DNA of 64,000 bases from Terriglobia bacterium (GTDB lineage Bacteria; Acidobacteriota; Terriglobia; Terriglobales; Acidobacteriaceae): positions 1-64,000 of the forward strand of contig JAIQEU010000011.1 in NCBI GenBank assembly GCA_020073665.1, in the 5' to 3' direction. The notes beneath the pieces were generated by a model, which worked only from the letters and a program-made list of their open reading frames with translations, was not told the DNA's origin and did no database searches. The translations under genes and the position numbers were made by a program. Numbering within the stretch: the first letter of the stretch is position 1; each line of letters starts with the position of its first letter. Positions 54,152-64,000 of this stretch are shown piece after piece.

Positions 54152-54188
54152 GGAAGCAGTCGTCCGTCGTCGGTCATCAGTCGTCAGC
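54152..54188. repeat. CAGTCGTC intergenic repeat
   Basis: GCAGTCGTCCGTCGTCGGTC followed by ATCAGTCGTCAGCCAG, matching the words after rpsL (31.46 kb), after lexA (8.21 kb) and inside the 3' end of ribH (27.26 kb). It lies just upstream of the rhomboid start. Confidence 0.6.
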
Positions 54189-54253
54189 CAGAAGTGGGGG
54201 AACGGAGTGGCTAACCGCTGAAGTCGAGATCCTCAGCAATCTTATCAGGTGTC

Positions 54254-55654
54254 TCATCGCTCGGGCAGGGGGACAACCGGCAAACTGCGGTGGCCTTCTT
54301 TGTCTACCGCCCGCACCGCAAAAATCACATTGTCTTTGGATTGCGGCAGGGTCGCGCGGGTTATATCGCCTACGGACTTCCCCTGCTCCCAATCAGGGGC
54401 AGACGTGGCGCGCCAGAGCACTTCGTAGCCGCTAGCGCCCGGCGAAGGCTCCCAGGTCAGCGTGGAGTCGTTCTCCAGTTCCTTGGTCTGGAGACGAACC
54501 TTGCCTGGAGGCGCCGGCGCTGAGGCCAGCGACGCCAGGGTTGCCGCATTGAGCCGGGCCACGTTGGCGACGTAATCGAAATTCACGAACTTGGGCAAAT
54601 CCCCGTATTCGATGCCTTTCTCGGTACGCACGTTCTGGTGCTGATGGTTGTAATCCTCGCGGTACTCGGTGAAGCGCACCGCCGCAAAACCTTGCTGGTT
54701 GAACGCGTAATGATCGCCGCCGCGCAGGTAGCGGTCGAGGCGGAATACCGGCAGCGGCTTCACCCCAGCCGCGTAAGTGCGGCCGACCTCGGCGACGTAT
54801 CGGGCCAATTCGCGGGAACTGGAATCACTCTCGCCGCCCAGGCCGCGAATCATGCGCAATTCCGCTTCGGTCGCGGCCACGGGTACTCCTTCGGAGAAGA
54901 CTCGGACGACGCTGGCATCCTGCTGCGGGCTGCGATCGCCCCCAACGATGTCGTTGTTCAAGACTGCCTGCAGCTGCCAGCCTTCCGCCTTGGCCATCTT
55001 GGCGAAGTGCTGGCTGCCGTTCAGGCCCTGCTCTTCGCCGGCCACGGTCAGGAAAATAATCGTGGCGGGAAACTTCAGTTTGCTCAGTACCCGGGCGCAC
55101 TCCAGGCTTACGGCGGTGCCGCTGCCGTCATCATTTGCTCCCGGAGCGTCGCCGCTGGCATCGAAGGTGTCGCTGTTGCGCGAATCGTAGTGCCCGGTCA
55201 CCAGCACCATGCGCTTGGCGCCTTCGGGGTCGGTACCCTTCAAGACCGCATAAACATTGGTGATGACGGTGGGTTTGGGGATGCGGTCCGCGGCTGGTTC
55301 GGTAAAGGAGTCGGTCTTGACGTCCAGGCATCCGCCGCAATCTCGCGAGTAGCGCTCGAACTCGGATTTGATCCATTCGCGCGCGGCGCCGATGCCACGT
55401 CCCGCGGCAATCGAAGCCGGATCTTGAGCAGAAAGCGTCAGCCGGGTACCGAAACTGACCAGCTTTTCTATGTTGGACTGGATATGTTCTGCCGATATCT
55501 GCTTGAGGGCAGCCGCAATCTGGGGATCGGGCTGGCCCCCGGCCGGTGTGTCCTGGGCCGTCGCGGACGCGGCCGGAAGCAGGCAAAGTATGCAGCACAT
55601 CCAAAGAGCGAAACAGCGAGACCAAAGGTTGCGGATATGAAGTAGAAGTGTCAC
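54254..55654 (-). CDS. Secreted M28-family metallopeptidase with C-terminal FnIII-like domain
   Basis: Protein of 466 aa from a GTG at 55654 with GGAGG 7 bases upstream. A signal peptide (near ALWMCCILCLLPAASATAQ) is followed by the M28 zinc-peptidase domain: VLVTGHYDSRNSDTFDASGD (first metal His and Asp), APGANDDGSGTAVSLE (bridging Asp), LTVAGEEQGLNGSQHFAKMA (general base Glu and metal Glu) and, further on, NNDIVGGDRSPQ and DYNHQHQNVRTEKGIEYG with the last metal His. The C-terminal 90 residues form a fibronectin-type beta domain (LTWEPSPGASGYEVLWRAT). It probably removes N-terminal residues from periplasmic or extracellular peptides. Confidence 0.9.
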   Translation of the reverse strand: MTLLLHIRNLWSRCFALWMCCILCLLPAASATAQDTPAGGQPDPQIAAALKQISAEHIQSNIEKLVSFGTRLTLSAQDPASIAAGRGIGAAREWIKSEFERYSRDCGGCLDVKTDSFTEPAADRIPKPTVITNVYAVLKGTDPEGAKRMVLVTGHYDSRNSDTFDASGDAPGANDDGSGTAVSLECARVLSKLKFPATIIFLTVAGEEQGLNGSQHFAKMAKAEGWQLQAVLNNDIVGGDRSPQQDASVVRVFSEGVPVAATEAELRMIRGLGGESDSSSRELARYVAEVGRTYAAGVKPLPVFRLDRYLRGGDHYAFNQQGFAAVRFTEYREDYNHQHQNVRTEKGIEYGDLPKFVNFDYVANVARLNAATLASLASAPAPPGKVRLQTKELENDSTLTWEPSPGASGYEVLWRATSAPDWEQGKSVGDITRATLPQSKDNVIFAVRAVDKEGHRSLPVVPLPER

Positions 55655-55794
55655 CTGTGATCCTCCGGGATGCTGGGGTGGGCGGCCTTTCCGGACACGT
55701 TCAACCCCGGTTGCGGCAAAGGGTGCGAACCACTTGACCTAAACCTCGAGAGAAACTAAATATTAACAGGGGCTTTTCATCAACGGAGGCAATT

Positions 55795-55989
55795 ATGGTT
55801 TATTGTCCAGAGTGCGAGACCAATCTCGACGTCGAGGAAGACGAGGTTGACGAAGGGGAAATCGTCTCCTGTCCGGAGTGCGGCACCGACTTCGAGGTGG
55901 TCACGGTCAATCCTCTCGAACTGAAGCCGGTCGAGGAGGAGATTATCGACGAGGATGAAGAAGAGGAACTCGACGGTGACGATTCGTAA
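55795..55989 (+). CDS. LysW-like zinc-ribbon protein
   Basis: Protein of 64 aa with CGGAGG 6 bases before the ATG. CPECETNLDVEEDEVDEGEI, then SCPECGTDFEVVTVNPLEL is the LysW zinc-ribbon pattern, with CPEC pairs at residues 4-7 and 26-29. True LysW carries the growing lysine precursor on a C-terminal Glu within an EDWGE-like end; here the tail is a plain acidic run ending DGDDS. No lysine-pathway gene is near. It is therefore likely to be a small zinc protein derived from the carrier, with another job. The next gene starts 14 bases before its stop. Confidence 0.78.
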   Translation: MVYCPECETNLDVEEDEVDEGEIVSCPECGTDFEVVTVNPLELKPVEEEIIDEDEEEELDGDDS

Positions 55990-56428
55990 ATTCCGGGCTC
56001 CGGCATCTTCCTCGCCGATTTGTGTTTCCCGCCACGCGTGCCAAAACCTCCTGCTCGGGTTCCTTACCTTCCTGCTGTGCCTTCCCGCGGCGACTGCAGG
56101 GGCAGCCAGCCCTTCCGGCGACAAGAACCACGAGAAACCCTACGCCCTGATCTTTGGCACGGTCTGGGGGCCCGGAGACCACCCCCTCTACGGGGTAAAG
56201 GTCAAGATTCGCCGGGCAGACCAGAAAAAGGCCAAGTGGGAGCTGTTTTCCGACCATAATGGCGAATTCGCCGTGCGGGTGCCGCCGGGCCCGGCTGATT
56301 ACCTGGTTACCGCCGACTTGAAGGGATATAAGTCCCCTAATGGCAAGCAGTTACAGGCTGGTGAAGAGGTCAAGGTCCACATCGACAACGACGAGCGCGC
56401 GGACGTCGGATTGCATCTAAAACAGTAG
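55976..56428 (+). CDS. Secreted carboxypeptidase-regulatory-like domain protein (1)
   Basis: Protein of 150 aa from a GTG at 55976 (GAGG 9 bases away), overlapping the LysW-like gene by 14 bases; an ATG at 55955 is the alternative. A signal peptide lies near LLLGFLTFLLCLPAATAGAA. The mature part is a carboxypeptidase-regulatory-like beta sandwich: LIFGTVWGPGDHPLYGVKVK, then FSDHNGEFAVRVPPGPADYL and TADLKGYKSPNGKQLQ. Such small exported domains are common in Acidobacteria; function unknown. The overlap points to translational coupling with the zinc protein. Confidence 0.72.
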   Translation: MTIRKFRAPASSSPICVSRHACQNLLLGFLTFLLCLPAATAGAASPSGDKNHEKPYALIFGTVWGPGDHPLYGVKVKIRRADQKKAKWELFSDHNGEFAVRVPPGPADYLVTADLKGYKSPNGKQLQAGEEVKVHIDNDERADVGLHLKQ

Positions 56429-56472
56429 CAACGGGTAGTCTGGACTGTAGAGGCAGAATGGGGAGGAACGTC

Positions 56473-56841
56473 ATGAAAAAGCTTTACCTGGTTGCTCTCG
56501 TCCTGCTCCTGGTGGGCCTGGCCGCCGCGGCGGGCCCCTCCTATGCCGCGTACTATGCCAAAGACAAGAACGATGCCGGCCGCCTGCTGACTGGCCGGGT
56601 CATCGATCACCAGGATAATCCGCTGCCCGGGGCAGTGGTCTACCTGTCCAACACCCGCACCCGCGCGGTCAAGACCGCGATTGTGGGCCAGGATGGTGGC
56701 TATCGCTTCCCAGCCCTCTCGCCCAACATCGACTACGAGGTGTACGCGCAATTCAACGGCAAGAAGAGCGACACTAAGACCGTCAGCCAGTTCGACAACC
56801 GGCAGCAGGTGAACATTAATCTGCGGATTGACGCGAAGTAG
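56473..56841 (+). CDS. Secreted carboxypeptidase-regulatory-like domain protein (2)
   Basis: Protein of 122 aa from the ATG at 56473 with GGGAGG 6 bases upstream. A signal peptide (KKLYLVALVLLLVGLAAAA) is followed by LLTGRVIDHQDNPLPGAVVY, then GQDGGYRFPALSPNIDYEVY, the standard carboxypeptidase-regulatory-like fold. It lies 44 bases after a similar protein, so the pair probably arose by duplication or acts together. With the LysW-like gene they form a three-gene same-strand cluster ending at a terminator-like palindrome. Confidence 0.78.
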   Translation: MKKLYLVALVLLLVGLAAAAGPSYAAYYAKDKNDAGRLLTGRVIDHQDNPLPGAVVYLSNTRTRAVKTAIVGQDGGYRFPALSPNIDYEVYAQFNGKKSDTKTVSQFDNRQQVNINLRIDAK

Positions 56842-56856
56842 GCTGGGACCGTGTGG

Positions 56857-56981
56857 GCGCGGGCACTCGCCCGCGCATGTGGTTTAAGTCCAGTCCGGCA
56901 AACCTGAGCTTCTCACATCACAATAAGAATGGGCCGCCATTTCTGGCGGCCCTAAAATCTGCGCGGGCGAGTCGCCCGCGC
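56857..56981. repeat. Pair of GCGGGC REP-like palindromes
   Basis: GCGCGGGC (56857-56864) pairs with GCCCGCGC (56869-56876), and GCGCGGGCGA (56961-56970) pairs with TCGCCCGCGC (56972-56981) with a single base between the arms. Similar palindromes sit before rplJ (38107-38127). They flank the rpsA terminator and may work as 3' mRNA structures for both convergent genes. Confidence 0.6.
56931..56952 (-). terminator. Terminator hairpin of rpsA
   Basis: GGGCCGCC (56931-56938) pairs perfectly with GGCGGCCC (56945-56952) around ATTTCT. On the minus strand it is followed by ATTCTTATTG, a T-rich tail, so it fits intrinsic termination of rpsA; on the plus strand the tail is not T-rich. It lies 46 bases past the rpsA stop. 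Confidence 0.7.
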
Positions 56982-56998
56982 CCTCACACTCAGGTTAG

Positions 56999-58840
56999 CT
57001 AGTTCTGGTCGTTGCTGGCCCTTTTCCACGACATCAGCTCACCGATGGTCGAACCTCCCGTGCTGGAGACCGGCTGCTTGTAAGCTTCCACTTCCGTACG
57101 CGAAGCTTCTTCGCCCACGGCACGGATGCTCAGGCCGACCTTCTTCTCTTCCGGGTTCATCTTGATGATCTTGAAATCATGCTCGACGCCCGGTTCGAGT
57201 TGCAGCGGCTGCCCGTTGGCATCCACCGCTTCGGAGTTGTGGCACAGGCCTTCGATGCCCTCGGCGACTTCCACGAACGCGCCAAAGCTGGCCACGCGCA
57301 ACACCTTGCCGTGCAGGACGTCTCCCACATGATGCTGCTGGAAGAAGGTTTCCCACACGTCTGGCTGAAGCTGCTTCACCCCCAGAGACAGGCGGCGCTT
57401 GTCGGGCTCAATCGCCAGCACCACGGCTTTCACCCGATCGCCCTTCTTCAGCACTTCTGAGGGATGCTTCACCCGCTTGGTCCAACTCAGATTGCTGACG
57501 TGGACCAGGCCGTCAATGCCATCTTCGATTTCGATGAATGCGCCGAAGTCGGTCAGGTTGCGCACACGGCCTTCTACCGTCGCGCCTAAAGGATATTTCT
57601 CGTGCAGTGCGTCCCAAGGATTCGACGCCAGCTGCCGCATGCCCAGCGAAATGCGCCGTTCCGTCGGGTTCACGTTGAGCACCACGCAGTCCACATGGTC
57701 GCCCACGTTCACAAGCTTGGACGGGTGCTTCATCCGTTTGGACCAGGTCATCTCGCTGACGTGGACAAGGCCTTCGATGCCCTGTTCCAGTTCCACAAAC
57801 GCGCCGTAGTCAGTCACGCTGATTACTCGGCCGCTCACGTGAGCGCCAACGGGGTAGCGATGTTCCGCGTCCAGCCAAGGGTCAGGCGTGAGCTGCTTGA
57901 AACCCAGCGATACGCGCTGCTTGTCTTTGTCGAATTTCAGCACCTTGACCTGGATCTGGTCGCCCACGTTGACCAGGTCGCGCGGGTGGGTAAGGCGTCC
58001 CCACGACATGTCCGTGATGTGCAGCAGGCCATCGATTCCGCCCATGTCGACAAACGCGCCGTACTCGGTCAGGTTCTTGACGATACCGGTCAGGACAGCG
58101 CCCTCGGCGAGGTGCTCCATGGTCTTCGAGCGCTTTTCGCTCTGCTCTTCGTCCAGTACCTGCTTGCGCGAGACCACGATGTTGCCACGCTTCTTGTTGA
58201 GCTTGATGATCGACACTTCCAGCGTCTGCCCCTTGAACGCGTCCAGGTTGCGCACCGGACGAAGGTCCGCCTGGGAGCCGGGCAGGAAGGCCCGCGCGCC
58301 ATGGATATCCACCGTCAAACCGCCCTTGATGCGCTCGACTACCACCGCGCGGATGGGCTTCTTCTCGTTGTAGGCCTTCTCAATCTCGTCCCAGGCGCGC
58401 AGTTTCTGCGCTTTCTGGTGCGACAGGTTGATGTAGCCTTCCTCGGTCTGGCCCTTGTCGCGCATGACGTCGATTTCGTCGCCGGCCTGGAAGCGAGGCT
58501 TGCCCTCGTGGTCCAGCACCTCGGCCAGGGGTAACATGCCCTCGGACTTGGCTCCTATGTCCACCACCACGTGGGTGGGGGTCAGCTTCAGCACCGTGCC
58601 TTTGATGACGTTGTCACCGCTGGCGGCTTCCTCGGTCTCGGTGGTGAAGTTTTCCAGGGCCGAAGCGAAATCTTCGGCGGTTGGGATCATGGCTTTTTCG
58701 TCCTGACTGGGGGCAGTCTGGACGGGCTGCGGCGTGTTGTCTGGGGTCGAGCCCTCAGTGGGATTCGCGGCGTGCTCCGCTACTGAAGTGGAGGTCGCTG
58801 AATCCAGGTTGTGGGCAGTGTTGTCGTCGAACAAGGTCAT
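56999..58840 (-). CDS. rpsA: 30S ribosomal protein S1
   Basis: Protein of 613 aa from the ATG at 58840 with GAGAGG upstream. After an acidic N-terminal 60 residues it has six S1/OB repeats: VIKGTVLKLTPTHVVVDIG, KPIRAVVVERIKGGLTVDIH, VLTGIVKNLTEYGAFVDMGG, HVSGRVISVTDYGAFVELEQ, TVEGRVRNLTDFGAFIEIED and VLHGKVLRVASFGAFVEVAE. S1 binds mRNA and unfolds it at the 30S platform. A strong promoter is at 58998-59027, and the 5' UTR is about 150 bases, long enough for autogenous control. Confidence 0.97.
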   Translation of the reverse strand: MTLFDDNTAHNLDSATSTSVAEHAANPTEGSTPDNTPQPVQTAPSQDEKAMIPTAEDFASALENFTTETEEAASGDNVIKGTVLKLTPTHVVVDIGAKSEGMLPLAEVLDHEGKPRFQAGDEIDVMRDKGQTEEGYINLSHQKAQKLRAWDEIEKAYNEKKPIRAVVVERIKGGLTVDIHGARAFLPGSQADLRPVRNLDAFKGQTLEVSIIKLNKKRGNIVVSRKQVLDEEQSEKRSKTMEHLAEGAVLTGIVKNLTEYGAFVDMGGIDGLLHITDMSWGRLTHPRDLVNVGDQIQVKVLKFDKDKQRVSLGFKQLTPDPWLDAEHRYPVGAHVSGRVISVTDYGAFVELEQGIEGLVHVSEMTWSKRMKHPSKLVNVGDHVDCVVLNVNPTERRISLGMRQLASNPWDALHEKYPLGATVEGRVRNLTDFGAFIEIEDGIDGLVHVSNLSWTKRVKHPSEVLKKGDRVKAVVLAIEPDKRRLSLGVKQLQPDVWETFFQQHHVGDVLHGKVLRVASFGAFVEVAEGIEGLCHNSEAVDANGQPLQLEPGVEHDFKIIKMNPEEKKVGLSIRAVGEEASRTEVEAYKQPVSSTGGSTIGELMSWKRASNDQN

Positions 58841-58997
58841 AGCCTCTCGGTGTGCTCTTGACGGATACGGGCTGTTTTCGTGCGGACTGCTGGCGTGAGT
58901 CTTAGGTTGTGTTGAGCCCGTCCTGGCGAACGGACTTGGACAATCCCAGCGGTCGGACTGCTAAAAGCAAACCCGCGTCCCAAAGGCGAACTCTTCG

Positions 58998-59027
58998 ACT
59001 ATAGCAACCGCTTGTAAACAGTGTCAA
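58998..59027 (-). promoter_or_regulatory. rpsA promoter with extended -10
   Basis: On the minus strand TTGACA (59027-59022) and TATAGT (59003-58998) are separated by 18 bases, with TGC directly before the -10 hexamer. This is a near-consensus promoter of the same type as that of rpsL. Predicted transcription start near 58991. The rest of the 326-base gap to the HIT gene (58841-59166) holds no other recognisable element. Confidence 0.75.
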
Positions 59028-59166
59028 ACCCCAAAGTCGGGTCCGCTCGGGGTCCTCTCCTGTTTTGGGCCATGGTCGCGATTCGCCGTCTTAATGCAGG
59101 CTTTGCACCCACGGTTGCTCAGGCACCGGTTCCGCAAGCGGCTTCAATCTGCTACCCTGCCCTGCC

Positions 59167-59649
59167 ATGGACTATCTCTGGACCCCGTGGCGTTACGCCT
59201 ATGTCACGACCGCTGAGAAAGCATCCGGATGCATTTTCTGCGATCTTCCCAAGCAAGGGGACGATGCCAAAGCCCGCATCGTGTTCCGCGGACAACACTG
59301 CTACATCGTTCTGAACACCTATCCCTATACTCCCGGCCACGTGATGATCGTGCCCTTTGCCCACCTCGACGAACTGCGCAAGCTCCCGGTCGCCGCGGCG
59401 CACGAGATGATGGACCTGGCCCAGCTCATGGAGACGGTACTGCGCCAGCTCTACGCTCCGGACGGCCTCAACTTGGGAATGAACATCGGCAAAGCGGCCG
59501 GCGCCGGAGTGGCGGGCCATATCCACATGCACGCGCTGCCGCGCTGGGTGGCGGATGCCAATTTCGCGTCGGTAATTGGTGAAACTCGCATCTTGCCGGA
59601 AACCCTGGAAGTGACTTACGAGCGGATCAAAGGGGCGCTGGCGAGCTAA
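59167..59649 (+). CDS. HIT-family nucleotide hydrolase or phosphorylase
   Basis: Protein of 160 aa. MDYLWTPWRYAYVT, then CIFCDLPKQGDDAKA with a zinc-ribbon-like Cys pair, then NTYPYTPGHVMIVPFAH and the histidine triad GAGVAGHIHMHALPRW. It looks like the Ap4A phosphorylase-type branch of HIT proteins, which split dinucleoside polyphosphates or AMP-linked substrates. The start is the ATG at 59167; there is no clear ribosome site. It converges with the TIGR03118 gene, and a strong hairpin separates them. Confidence 0.9.
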   Translation: MDYLWTPWRYAYVTTAEKASGCIFCDLPKQGDDAKARIVFRGQHCYIVLNTYPYTPGHVMIVPFAHLDELRKLPVAAAHEMMDLAQLMETVLRQLYAPDGLNLGMNIGKAAGAGVAGHIHMHALPRWVADANFASVIGETRILPETLEVTYERIKGALAS

Positions 59650-59696
59650 AGTGGCGTTTGCGGAGATTAGGCAGGGGTGCGGCCTCTTGCAGCCAT

Positions 59697-59730
59697 CATC
59701 CTGGGCGAGAAGGGCATCTCTCCCAGGATG
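59697..59730. terminator. Convergent-gene terminator hairpin
   Basis: CATCCTGGGCGAGA (59697-59710) pairs with TCTCTCCCAGGATG (59717-59730) at 13 of 14 positions around a 6-base loop. It lies between the HIT gene and the convergent TIGR03118 gene. The T run is poor on both sides, so Rho-assisted or processing roles are equally possible. Confidence 0.65.
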
Positions 59731-59761
59731 AGGCTGAACCCAGGGGCACGTGCTGGGAACT

Positions 59762-60841
59762 TCACTGGGCCGTGATACTTCCAAACCGTCCGTGAGCGTA
59801 GGCGTTCGGTCCGGCGGTGAAATAGAGGACGTTCTTGCTGCCTCCCAGGCCGCCATTGCCGAAGGTGATGGCCCACAGGCCGCTGATCTTGATTGGGGTT
59901 CCGTTCGCGCTGCTAAGCGTGCCCAGGAGCGCGCCGGTGGTGGGATCGAAGGCGTTAATTTTTCCGTCGCCCAGATTGCCAACCAGCATGTCATTGGCGA
60001 ACGTGCCGAAGGTAGACGGCGCGATGGCCAGGCCCCAGGGAGCATTCAGCTTGCCCTTGGACAAATAGCGCTTCACGAAGTTTCCGTTCATGTCGAAAAT
60101 GTCGACCAGGCCGAGTCCGGCGCCGAACACCGCGTCGCTCTTCTGGGCGTTCTGCTTGGCGTAGCTGATGAAGAGCTGTCCGTTGATGTTGCGGATGTTG
60201 AATGGAGCGAAACTGGCTGGCAGATGGGGATCGGTGAAGTTCCCTGACAGCGTGGTCAGTTTGAAGTTGCGATCGTAAACTTCGATCTTGCCGGTGAAGA
60301 AATTAGCCAGGTACAGGAAGTTCGCAGTTCCATTGTTGCCGATCTCCATGCCCTTGTAGTTGATGCCCTGGGCCGAATTGTCGACCGCCAGGATGGCGTT
60401 GGTGGGATCGACCATCGGGTTCCAGCCACTCATGGTGCCGTCTTCGGTGACGAACAAGAACAATGCCGGACCGGACTTGGTCCCCTTGGTCACCACGAAA
60501 TCGGTGGTGCTGTTGAACACAGTGCCGTTGGGCGTGGAGGGGCCGGTACCTCCGGCGGGAGGCGGAACAGTGACGACCAGCGATTGTGGCACGCCGGTCG
60601 AGTTATACAGCGTGGAGACGCCGGTGTTGTTGTCGGCCACCCAGAAATCTCCGGTGGCGCTGAAGCTGATACCCCAGGGATTGATCAAATTCGGGTCAAC
60701 ATTGGGGGCTTTGCCGGTTTGATCGGCGGTCAGAAAAACGGCCTTGTACGATGCCGCACTGGCCAGGCTGGAAATAACCATCACGGCTAGCACAATGCCA
60801 ACCGCGAACACTGTCTTGCCACTGAGTCGAGAGACCCGCAT
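59762..60841 (-). CDS. TIGR03118-family secreted beta-propeller protein
   Basis: Protein of 359 aa, ATG at 60841 with GGAGGA 3 bases upstream. After a signal peptide (VFAVGIVLAVMVISSLASA) the TIGR03118 pattern is clear: LINPWGISFSATGDFWVADN, TGVSTLYNSTGVPQSLVV, FVVTKGTKSGPALFLFVTED, GTMSGWNPMVDPTNAILAVD, FNIRNINGQLFISYAKQN and LNAPWGLAIAPSTFGTFAND. It should form an extracellular six- or seven-bladed propeller; no ligand is known. A weak promoter lies about 100 bases upstream. Confidence 0.88.
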   Translation of the reverse strand: MRVSRLSGKTVFAVGIVLAVMVISSLASAASYKAVFLTADQTGKAPNVDPNLINPWGISFSATGDFWVADNNTGVSTLYNSTGVPQSLVVTVPPPAGGTGPSTPNGTVFNSTTDFVVTKGTKSGPALFLFVTEDGTMSGWNPMVDPTNAILAVDNSAQGINYKGMEIGNNGTANFLYLANFFTGKIEVYDRNFKLTTLSGNFTDPHLPASFAPFNIRNINGQLFISYAKQNAQKSDAVFGAGLGLVDIFDMNGNFVKRYLSKGKLNAPWGLAIAPSTFGTFANDMLVGNLGDGKINAFDPTTGALLGTLSSANGTPIKISGLWAITFGNGGLGGSKNVLYFTAGPNAYAHGRFGSITAQ

Positions 60842-60941
60842 ACTTCCTCCTTCAGAATTTTGATGATCCCGGAAAACCGGCGCGGGCGGTACAGGCGCCC
60901 GTCGGCCAAGAGTCAGACGGAAAATCGAGCAGCAGGAGCTT

Positions 60942-60968
60942 AGTGTAGGGTGGCAAGGCAGTTGTCAA
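60942..60968 (-). promoter_or_regulatory. Possible promoter for the TIGR03118 gene
   Basis: On the minus strand TTGACA (60968-60963) and TACACT (60947-60942) with a 15-base spacer, shorter than optimal. TSS would be near 60935, about 95 bases before the ATG. Offered as a candidate only; the LigA stop lies on the other side at 61035. Confidence 0.35.
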
Positions 60969-61034
60969 CAAGATGTAAAATCAAGCGCCTGGCGGGGCAT
61001 CAGCGGCGGTAAGTTACTATCGGCTCCGTACCAA

Positions 61035-63641
<2,607 letters not shown>

Positions 63642-63739
63642 GCGACGTGCGCGCGGGAGCCGACTGCGGTATATTGTCCCGGTCACAGCTCCGCACGCTT
63701 CCGTCCCCGGGTAACTCAACTCACCCTACAGGAGGTCTT

Positions 63740-64000
63740 ATGAATTTCATTCGTCAGATGGGCATGGTGCTGGTAATCGCATCGTTCTGCCTGGTGGTTG
63801 CCCTGGCGCAGGATTCCGAAAAGAAACCGGCAGACAAGGCCATGAGCAAGAGCAAAGCAGCTGCCAAATCCGAAACCATGAACATGGGGATGCCCATGGC
63901 CAAGCCGTCGGCCGACATGGAAAAGATGGCCAAAATGCTGGTGGGCACCTGGGCCACCACCGAAACCTTCGAGGTGAGCGACATGATGCCTAAAGGCGGC
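63740..64000 (+). CDS. Secreted DUF1579-like protein, 3' truncated by the window end
   Basis: Starts at an ATG with a strong GGAGG 4 bases upstream and is cut off at base 64000. The visible 87 residues have a signal peptide (MGMVLVIASFCLVVALAQ), a lysine/methionine-rich spacer (EKKPADKAMSKSKAA, MNMGMPMAKP) and the start of a beta-barrel, MAKMLVGTWATTETFEVSD. The WxTxE pattern after GTW resembles DUF1579/lipocalin-like secreted proteins, as in the gene at 12.9 kb. The end of the gene and its full domain are not visible. Confidence 0.7.
   Translation, partial: MNFIRQMGMVLVIASFCLVVALAQDSEKKPADKAMSKSKAAAKSETMNMGMPMAKPSADMEKMAKMLVGTWATTETFEVSDMMPKGG

Overview
The window looks like a chromosomal segment of an acidobacterium, probably class Terriglobia near Koribacter or Sulfotelmatobacter (inference from gene content; no search was run). 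Pointers are the high G+C with GC-rich third codon positions, a Ser/Thr kinase fused to a TolB-like domain and TPRs, a DUF2934 protein, a GIDE/LemA pair, a TIGR03118 protein, Big/beta-propeller lipoproteins, small secreted carboxypeptidase-regulatory-like proteins, and intergenic regions full of short low-complexity repeats.

Layout. 0-11 kb: 3' end of the kinase-TPR gene, an APC permease, a SnoaL-like secreted protein, an RsbU-type phosphatase, RNA ligase RtcB with a small ORF upstream, an exported alpha/beta hydrolase, LexA with its own promoter, an RGG-rich receiver-like protein and an EAL-HDOD protein. 10.7-12.1 kb: a lipoprotein MsrA and a membrane-targeted MsrB, i.e. envelope methionine-sulfoxide repair. 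12.1-14.3 kb: an unusual block of four orphan or small genes that looks A+T-richer than its flanks and is punctuated by copies of a dyad repeat. 14.3-22.8 kb: a CTP-synthase-like amidotransferase, LemA and GIDE, a kynureninase-like enzyme, a second APC permease and a TPR-GAF-degenerate-GGDEF protein. 22.8-26.3 kb: thiolase, 3-hydroxybutyryl-CoA dehydrogenase and enoyl-CoA hydratase, enough for C4 acyl-CoA beta-oxidation or its reverse. 26.4-27.8 kb: a VOC-like/lumazine synthase fusion and NusB.

30.6-48.6 kb is the translation/transcription core: extended -10 promoter, long structured leader, rpsL-rpsG-fusA-tuf-rpmG-tRNA(Trp)-secE-nusG-rplK-rplA-rplJ-rplL-rpoB-rpoC, all on the + strand, closed by an intrinsic terminator. 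The tuf gene has a non-canonical C-terminus, and RpoB carries an insertion with eight cysteines near its N-terminus. 48.6-64 kb: a YihY/BrkB membrane protein, pyruvate kinase coupled to an ABM-fold protein, a frameshifted secreted protein, a KANL3/TEX30-type hydrolase, a rhomboid protease, an M28 peptidase, a LysW-like zinc protein with two small secreted proteins, ribosomal protein S1 with a strong promoter and terminator, a HIT hydrolase, a TIGR03118 protein, DNA ligase LigA divergent from a GNAT acetyltransferase, and the start of a secreted protein cut by the window end.

No phage, insertion sequence, CRISPR array or classical defence operon was seen. The best leads are the repeat-punctuated block at 12.1-14.3 kb, the RpoB cysteine insertion, the VOC-RibH fusion, the paired leader hairpins with identical loops, and lexA and ligA promoters that appear to give leaderless transcripts.
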